Source of the DNA: Vibrio sp. 05-20-BW147
GTDB lineage: Bacteria > Pseudomonadota > Gammaproteobacteria > Enterobacterales > Vibrionaceae
Assembly (NCBI RefSeq): GCF_013369385.1
Contig: NZ_SZTO01000013.1
Span: 51,409 to 115,408, forward strand
Reading direction: 5' to 3'
Length of the DNA stretch: 64,000 bases
Shown here: positions 1-8,140 of the stretch, piece by piece
Layout of the letters: each line of letters starts with the position of its first letter
How positions within the stretch are numbered: the first letter of the stretch is position 1
The notes under the pieces: model-generated
Seen by the model: the letters and a program-made list of their open reading frames with translations, nothing else
Told to the model about the DNA's origin: nothing
The model's database searches: none
Translations under genes and position numbers: made by a program

Positions 1-888
1 ATCTTGAATCACTCGGTCAGGATCAAAATATTGCTGAACCCCGAGGCCATCACAGGTGCCACAAGCCCCTGCTGGGTTATTGAACGAGAACAAACGTGGC
101 TCAAGCTCTTGCATACTATAACCACAGTGGGGACACGCAAAATTGGCGGAAAAAACGATCTCTTCACCGTCCCCCTCCATAGGGGCAATCACAGCGATGC
201 CGCCTGAGAGTTCCAGTGCCGTTTCAAAGGATTCTGCGAGCCTTTGTTGTAAATCGCCACGCACTTTAAAGCGGTCAACCACCACTTCAATGGTGTGCTT
301 TTTGTGTAACTCTAGCGTTGGTGGATCGGTGAGGTCACAGGTCTCTCCGTCAATACGCGCACGGATAAAACCTTGAGCAGCAAGATTCTCTAATGTTTTA
401 ACGTGCTCGCCTTTGCGCTCTTTCACGATGGGGGCGAGCAACATCATTTTGGCACCTTCAGGCAGCTCCAGCACTTTGTCGACCATTTGGCTAATGGTTT
501 GAGCCGCTAAAGGGACTTTGTGGTCAGGACAGCGAGGCTCACCAACGCGGGCATACAGTAGGCGAAGGTAGTCATACACTTCCGTGATGGTCCCTACGGT
601 TGAACGCGGGTTGTGTGAGGTGGATTTTTGCTCGATAGAAATGGCTGGCGAGAGGCCTTCAATGTGGTCAACATCGGGCTTTTCCATCAAAGAGAGAAAC
701 TGGCGAGCGTAGGCTGACAGGGATTCTACATAACGTCGTTGGCCTTCAGCGTAAAGGGTATCAAAGGCCAAAGAAGACTTACCTGATCCGGATAAGCCCG
801 TAATAACGATCAGTTTATCTCGGGGAATGGTGAGATTTATGTTTTTGAGATTATGGGTACGTGCTCCGCGAACTTCTATCTTGTCCAT
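1..888 (-). CDS. uvrA: UvrABC excinuclease subunit A (5' part only)
   Basis: UvrA is the ATP-dependent damage-recognition subunit of nucleotide excision repair; it loads UvrB onto damaged DNA in the cytoplasm. The reading frame is open from the start codon at 888 to base 1, giving the first 296 residues of a protein normally about 940 long; the window edge cuts it, so this is not a broken gene. Visible are the first Walker A loop (GLSGSGKSS, residues 31-39), the Q-loop/signature region that follows, and a zinc-binding CPHC motif in the insertion domain near residue 254. Upstream (959-974) lies a LexA-type operator, as expected for an SOS gene. In E. coli uvrA and ssb are direct divergent neighbours; here galU and qstR lie between them. 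Identification is secure. Confidence 0.97.
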   Translation of the reverse strand, partial: MDKIEVRGARTHNLKNINLTIPRDKLIVITGLSGSGKSSLAFDTLYAEGQRRYVESLSAYARQFLSLMEKPDVDHIEGLSPAISIEQKSTSHNPRSTVGTITEVYDYLRLLYARVGEPRCPDHKVPLAAQTISQMVDKVLELPEGAKMMLLAPIVKERKGEHVKTLENLAAQGFIRARIDGETCDLTDPPTLELHKKHTIEVVVDRFKVRGDLQQRLAESFETALELSGGIAVIAPMEGDGEEIVFSANFACPHCGYSMQELEPRLFSFNNPAGACGTCDGLGVQQYFDPDRVIQD

Positions 889-958
889 CTTTGATGCTCT
901 GTGTAATACCAACAAGTTGAGCAAGTATTACATAGTGTGAGAAATGTGCAATAAAATA

Positions 959-974
959 CTGGATAAAAAAACAG
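959..974. promoter_or_regulatory. LexA (SOS) box upstream of uvrA
   Basis: CTGGATAAAAAAACAG fits the gammaproteobacterial LexA operator CTG-N10-CAG with an A/T-rich centre. It lies about 70 bases upstream of the uvrA start, where an operator would overlap the promoter. The match is read directly; repression by LexA is inferred from uvrA control in related bacteria. Confidence 0.75.
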
Positions 975-1008
975 TTAAAAATAAGGCGCTTTATTCAAAG
1001 CGCCTTAT
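975..1008 (-). terminator. Intrinsic terminator of galU
   Basis: A perfect 12-bp inverted repeat (981-992 and 997-1008, arms containing AAGGCGCTTT/AAAGCGCCTT, four-base loop) is followed on the minus strand by TTTTAACTG. It sits 24 bases after the galU stop and just upstream of the uvrA operator, insulating the two genes. Confidence 0.8.
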
Positions 1009-1032
1009 ACGTTTCGATTTAGAGGAAGTTGA

Positions 1033-1905
1033 TTACTTCTCTTTTTGCGTACTGAATTTACCCAATTCAGACGTCTTCTCATCTTTCAGATAAAGGTTTT
1101 GGTAGCAATAGTTGGTTGCTTCGATATAGCCTTCAACGCTGCCGCAATCAAAACGACGGCCTTTAAACTTGTATGCCAATACACAACCTGCCTTTGCTTG
1201 TTTGAGTAGTGCGTCGGTGATTTGAATTTCGCCGCCTTTACCTGGCTCAGTTTGTTCAATCAGATCAAAAATATCTGGGGTAAGAATGTAACGACCAATA
1301 ATCGCAAGATTACTTGGCGCGGTACCAGGTTCTGGCTTCTCCACCATGTTGTCTACGCGGAAGAGATCGTCTTTGATCATTTCGCCAGAGATAACGCCGT
1401 ATTTATGAGTTTCATTTTCAGGTACTTCCTGAACAGCAACGATCGAACAGCGGAACTGCTTAAACAGCGCGACCATTTGTGCCAAGACACCTTGTTCTTC
1501 ATTCACACAAAGGTCATCAGCCAGTACGACGGCAAAAGGTTGATCCCCAACGAGTTCACGGCCCGTTAAGATGGCGTGCCCTAAGCCCTTCATCTCACGC
1601 TGGCGAATGTAGGTAAAGTTCGCGGAGTCGATCAAAGCACGTACATCTTCCAATAGGGCTTCTTTGTTGGTACCACTAATCTGATGTTCTAGTTCGTAGT
1701 TTTTATCGAAGTGATCCATGATTGAATGCTTACCACGACCAGTCACAATGCACATTCCGTCCATACCCGCTTGGATGGCTTCCTCCACACCGTATTCGAT
1801 CAGAGGTTTGTTCACCACTGGCATCATTTCTTTTGGCATCGATTTGGTCGCAGGTAAGAAGCGAGTGCCGTAGCCAGCGGCAGGGAAAAGGCATTTTTTA
1901 ATCAT
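1033..1905 (-). CDS. galU: UTP-glucose-1-phosphate uridylyltransferase
   Basis: GalU makes UDP-glucose from UTP and glucose-1-phosphate, the precursor for LPS core, capsule/exopolysaccharide sugars and galactose metabolism. The 290-residue protein has the usual family length. The nucleotide-binding loop AGYGTRFLPATKS is at residues 10-22, followed by the Mg/UTP region containing LADDL and the sugar-binding GKGGEIQITDAL segment. The start at 1905 follows family alignment (MIKKCLFPAAGYG). It is a single gene on the minus strand with its own terminator at 975-1008. GalU feeds surface polysaccharide synthesis, but no polysaccharide cluster is present here. Confidence 0.96.
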   Translation of the reverse strand: MIKKCLFPAAGYGTRFLPATKSMPKEMMPVVNKPLIEYGVEEAIQAGMDGMCIVTGRGKHSIMDHFDKNYELEHQISGTNKEALLEDVRALIDSANFTYIRQREMKGLGHAILTGRELVGDQPFAVVLADDLCVNEEQGVLAQMVALFKQFRCSIVAVQEVPENETHKYGVISGEMIKDDLFRVDNMVEKPEPGTAPSNLAIIGRYILTPDIFDLIEQTEPGKGGEIQITDALLKQAKAGCVLAYKFKGRRFDCGSVEGYIEATNYCYQNLYLKDEKTSELGKFSTQKEK

Positions 1906-2090
1906 TGAATAGTGTCCTTATCAAATCGAACTCCTCACCGAAACAATACGCATGTAAAAATTAAAGCCGAGCGCGCAGCATTTCCTTTGTGGTGTGTTGT
2001 TCCATAAACAGTTAGTTATCATTAGGGGCGATTCTAACCTGTTATTTTGTCATACGTTACACTCTAAAGGAAAATTCGCGATCTTCTTAC

Positions 2091-2738
2091 TTATGAGATC
2101 AAATTTTGGTCAGCCCACGCGGCAGCTTGGACACGATTCTTCACGGAGAGCTTTCTAAAGGTTTGATAGAGATGCGACTTAACCGTAAATTCGCTGATGA
2201 ACAAATCTTCGGCTATTTGAGTGTTAGATTTCCCGGATTGAACACATCTCAGTACTTGGATTTCGCGAATGGTAAGATCGACATTCACTGGTGAAGTATG
2301 TGACGAAACCATATTGCGATAATAGTGAAGCAACTGTGCGCTGACATCCCTAGGCAACCAGTTTTTTCCATTGATGACTGAACAAATGCCTTCGGCCATT
2401 TTTTCTAATCCGCTGTCACGATAAAAAATGGCTTTACATTGACCAAAGCTCACCAGTTCTTCCGTTGTTAAACGGTTTGGGACATTGAGCAGCACAATCT
2501 CGAAGCTTTTCCAGATAAGAGGCAAGTTCTTTATCTCTTTCAACAGCGCTTTGTGCTGTTGGTAGTCGATAAGCAGAATGCGATTACGATGATTAGGATC
2601 CGCTTGCATGAGAGTCGCAGGTGTTATGGTCGGTATCTCCATCTCGATTTTTTTGGAGAGTTTTTCGATAAAATCTGGCGTTTGTTCGTTCTGCAGACTG
2701 ATAAAGAATGGCTTGCGTGCATAAGACGATTTTCTCAT
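2091..2738 (-). CDS. qstR: LuxR-type transcriptional regulator, QstR orthologue (competence/T6SS)
   Basis: A 215-residue protein with an N-terminal receiver-like region (about residues 10-140) and a C-terminal LuxR/FixJ helix-turn-helix (about 152-212; LTIREIQVLRCVQSGKS...FTVKSHLYQTFRKL). It resembles VpsT/CsgD-type regulators. In V. cholerae the gene between galU and ssb (VC0396) is qstR, which integrates quorum sensing (HapR) and TfoX to switch on DNA-uptake genes such as comEA and comEC and the type VI secretion system. Protein length, family and exact position between galU and ssb all match. The receiver lacks an obvious DD..D..K phosphorylation pocket, as in other VpsT-like proteins. The function is transferred from V. 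cholerae; other VpsT-like regulators are the main alternative. Confidence 0.82.
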   Translation of the reverse strand: MRKSSYARKPFFISLQNEQTPDFIEKLSKKIEMEIPTITPATLMQADPNHRNRILLIDYQQHKALLKEIKNLPLIWKSFEIVLLNVPNRLTTEELVSFGQCKAIFYRDSGLEKMAEGICSVINGKNWLPRDVSAQLLHYYRNMVSSHTSPVNVDLTIREIQVLRCVQSGKSNTQIAEDLFISEFTVKSHLYQTFRKLSVKNRVQAAAWADQNLIS

Positions 2739-3026
2739 AACAATCCCCTTTTCTAGTTAACAATCGAATAAGCGGGTTAAAAGTTGTCACCATTATTGCT
2801 TTAAGGCTACAGCTCTCTATATGAAATGCGTTGAATTTCAAATCAGAAAGTAAATGAGATTTCTGTTAGTATGAGCAAAACGTATGCTGGCTCCTAAAAT
2901 AAACAATTTTTAATCTGGTTCGTTGACGTTGAACTCGCTCTATGAGGACTATTTTTACCGTGGATAAAAGCATGCTATGCTAGTGCGCTAAATTTAATTA
3001 ATACCGAAAGCTTAACGGAGCACATC
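2739..3026. promoter_or_regulatory. Divergent qstR/ssb intergenic region with candidate ssb promoter
   Basis: This 288-base AT-rich region must hold both qstR and ssb promoters. For ssb I see TTTACC (2954-2959), a 16-base spacer and TATGCT (2976-2981), 45 bases before the start codon. On the qstR side there is an inverted repeat TGAAAT-N7-ATTTCA (2822-2840), of unknown meaning. I found no CTG-N10-CAG LexA box here and no clear CRP-S (TGCGA-type) site. Confidence 0.4.
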
Positions 3027-3566
3027 ATGGCCAGCCGTGGAATTAACAAAGTAATCTTGGTGGGGAACTTAGGTAACGACCCTGAAATTCGTTACATGCC
3101 AAGTGGCGGTGCAGTTGCGAACATTACGATTGCCACTTCAGAAACTTGGCGCGATAAAGCGACTGGCGAACCGCGTGAGAAAACCGAATGGCACCGTGTC
3201 ACTTTATACGGAAAGTTGGCAGAAGTTGCTGGGGAATACCTCCGCAAAGGTTCTCAAGTATACATTGAAGGACAATTGCAAACGCGTAAATGGCAAGACC
3301 AGAGTGGTCAAGACCGTTACTCAACCGAAGTGGTTGTACAAGGCTACAATGGCATTATGCAAATGTTGGGTGGCCGTCAGCAGCAAGGTGGCGCTCCAGC
3401 GATGGGTGGTGCTCCGCAGCAGCAACAAGGTGGTTGGGGTCAGCCTCAACAGCCAGCCGCACAGCCGTCTTACCAAAAACAGGCTCCAGCGCAACAACAG
3501 CCAATGCAGTCTCAGCCTCAGTATAATGAGCCTCCAATGGACTTTGACGACGACATTCCATTTTAA
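3027..3566 (+). CDS. ssb: Single-stranded DNA-binding protein
   Basis: SSB coats single-stranded DNA during replication, repair and recombination, and recruits partner proteins (including the HolC chi subunit, also in this window) through its C-terminal tip. The 179-residue protein has an OB-fold in residues 1-112 ([20 protein letters not shown] at the start), a flexible Gln/Gly/Pro-rich linker (about 115-168) and the conserved acidic tip MDFDDDIPF. The start follows AACGGAG at suitable spacing. It is monocistronic, with a terminator at 3589-3611. Confidence 0.97.
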   Translation: MASRGINKVILVGNLGNDPEIRYMPSGGAVANITIATSETWRDKATGEPREKTEWHRVTLYGKLAEVAGEYLRKGSQVYIEGQLQTRKWQDQSGQDRYSTEVVVQGYNGIMQMLGGRQQQGGAPAMGGAPQQQQGGWGQPQQPAAQPSYQKQAPAQQQPMQSQPQYNEPPMDFDDDIPF

Positions 3567-3588
3567 GCCGTCGCTAAACATAGACGAA

Positions 3589-3611
3589 AGCCGCGATTTC
3601 CGCGGCTTTTT
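3589..3611 (+). terminator. Intrinsic terminator of ssb
   Basis: The 7-bp stem AGCCGCG/CGCGGCT with a five-base loop is followed by TTTTTC, 23 bases after the ssb stop. Confidence 0.8.
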
Positions 3612-3709
3612 CAATGACACTTCTCACATCTACTGAGAGCAGATTGTTAACCATTCACTTATCAAGTATATAGACACAAACGGTATATGATGAATGGAAA
3701 AGGAATTCG

Positions 3710-5710
3710 GTGTTCATGAGGTATACCCCGACTCTAAAACTCAGTACTCGATTGGTGGCTTTTGTCACTATGATCGTAATCAGTGCCATGTTCATTTTGT
3801 TTGTGGGCGGCACCCTGTCATTTAAGAAGCTTGGACAAGAGTATCTTAACCATTATCTCGCAGGCATCGTTGAAGTGCTTGATAAAGAGATGGAGGATCC
3901 TGACGCTGCGTATTCGATGCAACGGTGGATGCCTAAGATGCTGCAAGCATCTAACATTGTTGAAATGAAGCTTTTCACCGATGCTGGTGTTGTTTATCGC
4001 TTCAAAGATACGTCCCCTCAAATTGATGTAAATCGACTTTACGAACAAAGTTATGTGTTGCAACGCAATCCTGGCTATCGAGTGGAGTTTAAAGCAACGC
4101 CTCCCTACGTTGGCTTTGGATATTCGTTTCAGGCGCTATGGTCAATTACGCTCGCTGTTGGGTTAATCGTTTTTTGTTTGATGCGCGGCGTGAAATGGCT
4201 CAAAGAGCAGCTGTATGGTTCTGAGCTGCTTGAAGAGCGTGGCCGTATGATTTTGGCAGGGCGAGTTGAACAGTATGCCAAAGGTGATGAGAGAGAATGG
4301 CCGTATACAGCGAGCGAAGCGCTTGATGTCCTAATCGAAGAGTTGCAGGATGCTCGCCAAGAGCGCAGCCGTTTCGATACCTTTATTCGAACGCAAACTT
4401 TCCTTGATAAATTAACTGGCACCGCCAACCGCGTATTGTTTGACAACAAGTTGGAATCTGCTCTACACGAAAGCGCAGCTCAGGGTGCGGTTCTTTTGCT
4501 TCGTATTGCGGACTGGAAAAGTGTTTCTGAGGAAAATGATAAACAGGTTGCAGACGACTTTATTATTGAAGTGGGGAGCCTGATTTCAAATCTAGTGCAG
4601 CGTTATCCAGAAGTGGTCTTTTCTCGATATTATCAAGCAGATTTTGCCTTATTTATTCCTCACTTAGGCGCTAAAGATGTCGCGAATCTTGCCGCTCAAT
4701 GTGTTAGGCAAATGGAAAAACTCACCCCGCCTTATCCTCTTGATAAAGAAAACTGGTGTCATATTGGTATCACCATGTACCAAGAGGGAGAGCGGCATAG
4801 CCAAATCATGGATGAAGCCGAAACGGCATTGAGGAGCGCCCAATTACAGAACAATAATAACTGGAGCCGATTTAAGAAGTGGAATCATATTGATGAGGCA
4901 AGAGGTAGTGTTAAGTGGCGTACCATTTTTGAGACGGCTCTGTCAGCTGAAAATGTGTTAGTCTTCGGACAGTTGTCTTATTTATTAGACGGACAGCAGT
5001 TAAATCCATTGCATACTGAGTTAACCTGCCGAATTGTGGACCCAGAGAATGGCATCGTGAAAGCTTCTCGCTACATGTCGGCTTTGAAACAAGTAGGATT
5101 TGAGAGTCAGATGGACCGAGCGGTCATTCGCAAAGTCTTCGCTCATTTACGCTCTAATGCTGAGAAAGTCGAACCTGTATCATTGAATCTTCACGTCATA
5201 CCATTTGCTAATCGTCATTATTTCAAATGGTTCCGTGATGAACTGCTACAGTTACCTAGTGAGTACCGAACAAAGTTGAGCTTTGAGTTTGTAGAAAGTC
5301 ATTTAGTTCGACATTTGGATTATATGAGACCTGTGGCCAAAATGCTGTCGGGGCTAGGATGCCAATTGGTGGTTGGGCAGGCGGGAAGAACCATAGTCAG
5401 TACCCACTATCTGAAAGATCTGAATGTGGACTACTTAAAACTGCATCGAAGCCTGACAAAAAAAATAGAACAACGCCATGAAAACCAGTTGTTTGTTCGT
5501 AGTATGCTGGGTGCCGGAGACGGAACGAAAGTGAAAGTTATTGCGGTGGGCGTTGAGAGCAAACAAGAGTGGGCCACTCTTGTGGAGTTGGGAATACATG
5601 GTGGTCAAGGGCGTTATTTCTCGATAGAAAGTCAGTGGTTGCCTCCAGCGTTAGCCACGGAAGAAAAACAGACAAAGACAGTGAGGCGTAATCGCTGGCG
5701 TCGAAAATAA
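3710..5710 (+). CDS. csrD: CsrD/MshH, degenerate GGDEF-EAL regulator of sRNA turnover
   Basis: CsrD is an inner-membrane protein that in E. coli promotes RNase E-dependent decay of the sRNAs CsrB/CsrC and so tunes the CsrA system; in Vibrio it is called MshH because it heads the MSHA locus. The 666 residues hold a TM segment at about 12-36, a periplasmic region, a second TM near 140-160, then GGDEF-like and EAL-like domains. The GGDEF signature is replaced by QADFALF and the EAL signature by ELT, so neither cyclase nor phosphodiesterase activity is expected. I kept the GTG start at 3710, which follows AGGA at close spacing; ATG at 3716 is the alternative. The stop is 12 bases before mshI, so the genes are probably co-transcribed. 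Confidence 0.9.
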   Translation: MFMRYTPTLKLSTRLVAFVTMIVISAMFILFVGGTLSFKKLGQEYLNHYLAGIVEVLDKEMEDPDAAYSMQRWMPKMLQASNIVEMKLFTDAGVVYRFKDTSPQIDVNRLYEQSYVLQRNPGYRVEFKATPPYVGFGYSFQALWSITLAVGLIVFCLMRGVKWLKEQLYGSELLEERGRMILAGRVEQYAKGDEREWPYTASEALDVLIEELQDARQERSRFDTFIRTQTFLDKLTGTANRVLFDNKLESALHESAAQGAVLLLRIADWKSVSEENDKQVADDFIIEVGSLISNLVQRYPEVVFSRYYQADFALFIPHLGAKDVANLAAQCVRQMEKLTPPYPLDKENWCHIGITMYQEGERHSQIMDEAETALRSAQLQNNNNWSRFKKWNHIDEARGSVKWRTIFETALSAENVLVFGQLSYLLDGQQLNPLHTELTCRIVDPENGIVKASRYMSALKQVGFESQMDRAVIRKVFAHLRSNAEKVEPVSLNLHVIPFANRHYFKWFRDELLQLPSEYRTKLSFEFVESHLVRHLDYMRPVAKMLSGLGCQLVVGQAGRTIVSTHYLKDLNVDYLKLHRSLTKKIEQRHENQLFVRSMLGAGDGTKVKVIAVGVESKQEWATLVELGIHGGQGRYFSIESQWLPPALATEEKQTKTVRRNRWRRK

Positions 5711-5722
5711 GAAGAAAAATTG

Positions 5723-7165
5723 ATGAATGTGAAGTCATTTCTAGAAAAATTAAAAGGACAAAAATCGGTGGGGCGTCAACGGTATGTGATGCTTCAACCC
5801 GATGCCGTCTATTTTGTCTCTCATGATGAACAGAATTCTTCTCCTTATGAGGCAATAGAAGAGAGCTGGGAAAAAGCGCTGGATAAAGTATTGCAGACGC
5901 AATTTACGCCAAATGAGACAATCACCGTTGTTCTTGCCAGTCATCATTACCAAGTTTTTCAAATTGACAAGCCTGCGGTGCCTCGTGAAGAGTGGCCTGA
6001 AGCGCTGCCTTTTTTAGTCAAAGACCTTATCTCCGAGCGTCCGACAGAGATTGTTGCCGATGCTCAGCTATTGCCAAATAGCAACAAGCTTCAAGTCTAT
6101 GTCTTGTCTAAAAAAATCCTAGACAAGCTTCTGGTTGTTGTTGCACAAAATCAATGTGAACTGGGTTCGATCGTCCCTGAGGATGAAATTTGGGCGCAGA
6201 GTGCAGGGGAGTTGGCCAATTTTCTATTGCTGCAGCGTAGTGTTAAAGGCCAGTTTAAGCTAGGGGCGTTTGTGGAACATACCCCTATGTTTCAACGTAC
6301 AATGCGCTCAGTCTTTCCGCCGTTGACTGGGGAGTCCGCCAGTGAGTTACAGCTTGATGGTTTGGCTCTCGAGCTTCAGCGCTCACTGGATTACCTTTCC
6401 TCTCAGGTGAAAGGCATTTCTCTTAATCAACTGAAAATTTGTTGTGACGATGAAGATCAAGAGACACTAGTAGCGGCATTGAATGAACGCTTGAGTGCTA
6501 ACGCCTCGTTGTTAAATGAATCTATGGCTCCCTCAGGGAGTCTCGCGGTACAGTGTGCTGCGCTACAAACCACATTTTCAGTCAATCTTTACCCAGAATA
6601 TCTCAAGCCTAAAAAAGAGCTCTTTTCTCTAAATACTGTTGTTGCTTCTTTGGGGGCAACTTCTTTAATGCTGCTGCTTATTTTTGCTCTAACCTTATGG
6701 CAAAAAATGGGGGTAGATAACCAGTTGGCTGAACTGAATGCGCAAACTCAACAATTGCGTCAGCAGGTGGCAGAGCAGCAATCGAAGCTTGAAAAACATA
6801 AGCCATCTTCTGAAAAAATGGCGGCTGTTGAGCGGCTAAAAGTCAAAGTGCGTGCACAAGAAGCTTCTCTCGCTGCAATCAGTCAATATGATGCCTCTTT
6901 GCAAACGGGCTACTCGAGTATGATGCAGTCGTTGGCGAAGTTGGGGCGCAACGACATCTCGCTGACCGATATTCATGTTGTCGGGACGAACCTCGATATT
7001 AAAGGGTTGGCGATCAGCGCAAATGCAGTACCCAATTGGGTCAACCAATTTAAACTGGAGACCCCTTTAGTGGGGCGCAACTTCGATAAGGTTAGCATTA
7101 GCCGTAATGAGGATGATGTGATCACATTTGAACTCAAAACTCGAGCTGAAGGGAACGGCAAATGA
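5723..7165 (+). CDS. mshI: MSHA biogenesis protein MshI (PilM/PilN-like)
   Basis: MshI is part of the inner-membrane assembly platform of the MSHA type IV pilus. About 480 residues: a cytoplasmic PilM/actin-like N-terminal part (about 1-300), one TM helix near residues 310-331 (VVASLGATSLMLLLIFAL), a Gln-rich coiled coil (about 335-390) and a PilN-like periplasmic domain. The frame also allows TTG at 5720, but ATG at 5723 gives the expected MNVKSFLEKL start behind AAGAAGAAA. The gene ends in ATGA, which also starts mshJ. Fusion of PilM- and PilN-like parts is normal for MshI. Confidence 0.92.
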   Translation: MNVKSFLEKLKGQKSVGRQRYVMLQPDAVYFVSHDEQNSSPYEAIEESWEKALDKVLQTQFTPNETITVVLASHHYQVFQIDKPAVPREEWPEALPFLVKDLISERPTEIVADAQLLPNSNKLQVYVLSKKILDKLLVVVAQNQCELGSIVPEDEIWAQSAGELANFLLLQRSVKGQFKLGAFVEHTPMFQRTMRSVFPPLTGESASELQLDGLALELQRSLDYLSSQVKGISLNQLKICCDDEDQETLVAALNERLSANASLLNESMAPSGSLAVQCAALQTTFSVNLYPEYLKPKKELFSLNTVVASLGATSLMLLLIFALTLWQKMGVDNQLAELNAQTQQLRQQVAEQQSKLEKHKPSSEKMAAVERLKVKVRAQEASLAAISQYDASLQTGYSSMMQSLAKLGRNDISLTDIHVVGTNLDIKGLAISANAVPNWVNQFKLETPLVGRNFDKVSISRNEDDVITFELKTRAEGNGK

Positions 7166-7812
7166 AGCAACAATGGAATGATTTGAACGCCAAGTTTCTC
7201 GCGTTAAGTGGGCGTGAGAAGTGGCTTATTACCTTGTGTGGTTTTGTGGTTGTGATTTTGGTGCTGTTTACTTTGGTGGTAGAGCCCGCTTGGAAAGAGT
7301 TGTCATCGAAAAAAGCACAACTTGTGAGTGTCCAACAAAGTAACCAAAAGCTTCAGGGTGACTTGCTCGTTATTCAAGCTAAGCTCAATAAAGATCCAAA
7401 TAGAGATATCGAGATTGAGATGAAAAGCTTGCTGGCTCGTAGTCAAGATCTTGGGCTGCAGCTGTCTGAGTTAATTGGTAATCTGTTATCACCTAGCCAG
7501 ATGGCGGAGCTACTGGAAAGCGTCTTGGATGGGACGAAAGGCATTAAGCTTATTGCATTGGAATCGCTGCGTGCAGAACCGATTGAGGGCAATCCAGAAA
7601 ATTCCGAATATTCGGGGTATTACTTGCACCCGGTTCGGCTTGAAATGACCGGTGACTTCTTCGCCATTCAAGCCTATTTGAACAAATTGGAAAACTTGCC
7701 AGTGAGATATTATTGGCGAAGCTTTCACTATCAAGTGGAAAAATACCCTCAGGCGAGAGTCGTGCTGGAGGTTTACACCCTAGGGACAAGACAGGAGTTT
7801 ATCGGTGGTTAG
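7162..7812 (+). CDS. mshJ: MSHA biogenesis protein MshJ (PilO-like)
   Basis: A 216-residue bitopic inner-membrane protein with a TM helix at about residues 20-40, a short coiled coil and a ferredoxin-like periplasmic domain, the layout of PilO/GspM proteins that join PilN in the pilus alignment complex. It starts on the ATGA overlap with mshI and overlaps mshK by 8 bases, which indicates translational coupling. The identity rests on architecture, size and position in the msh order. Confidence 0.9.
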   Translation: MKQQWNDLNAKFLALSGREKWLITLCGFVVVILVLFTLVVEPAWKELSSKKAQLVSVQQSNQKLQGDLLVIQAKLNKDPNRDIEIEMKSLLARSQDLGLQLSELIGNLLSPSQMAELLESVLDGTKGIKLIALESLRAEPIEGNPENSEYSGYYLHPVRLEMTGDFFAIQAYLNKLENLPVRYYWRSFHYQVEKYPQARVVLEVYTLGTRQEFIGG

Positions 7813-8125
7813 GTATCTTGTGCTATCTCTAATGTTGTTCTGCAGTCCATCCTATGCGACTCAGGACCCCACCGCGCCGTTAGGTTGGACAAAGCCTTCT
7901 CAAACCAAAAGTGCGGGGCAAGTTCAGTATCGTTTGCCAACATTGCAAAGCATCGTTTGCCAGTCACCCAAAGAGTGTGTTGCGATTTTAAATGATGATG
8001 TGGTCAGTGTCGGAGAAACGATTCGAGGTTATAAAGTCACTCAAATTGATTCAGAAGTGGTGACGTTGAAGAGAGGCTCAAAGGTATGGAAATTAGAGCT
8101 TTTTAATCTGGATATAAAAGAATAA
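7805..8125 (+). CDS. mshK: MSHA biogenesis protein MshK (PilP-like)
   Basis: A small protein of 106 residues with a signal peptide ending in PSYA (residue 18) and a PilP-like C-terminal beta domain that would connect the inner-membrane platform to the MshL secretin. It starts at GTG 7805, eight bases inside mshJ, behind the strong AGGAG at 7793-7797. No lipobox is present, unlike many PilP lipoproteins. The name follows the conserved gene order. Confidence 0.87.
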   Translation: MVRYLVLSLMLFCSPSYATQDPTAPLGWTKPSQTKSAGQVQYRLPTLQSIVCQSPKECVAILNDDVVSVGETIRGYKVTQIDSEVVTLKRGSKVWKLELFNLDIKE

Positions 8126-8140
8126 TAGGGTTTGAATCAA

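Noticed and set aside
3103..3636. 177-residue plus-strand frame overlapping ssb
   Set aside because: It runs in an alternative frame through ssb and its terminator; ssb is unambiguous.
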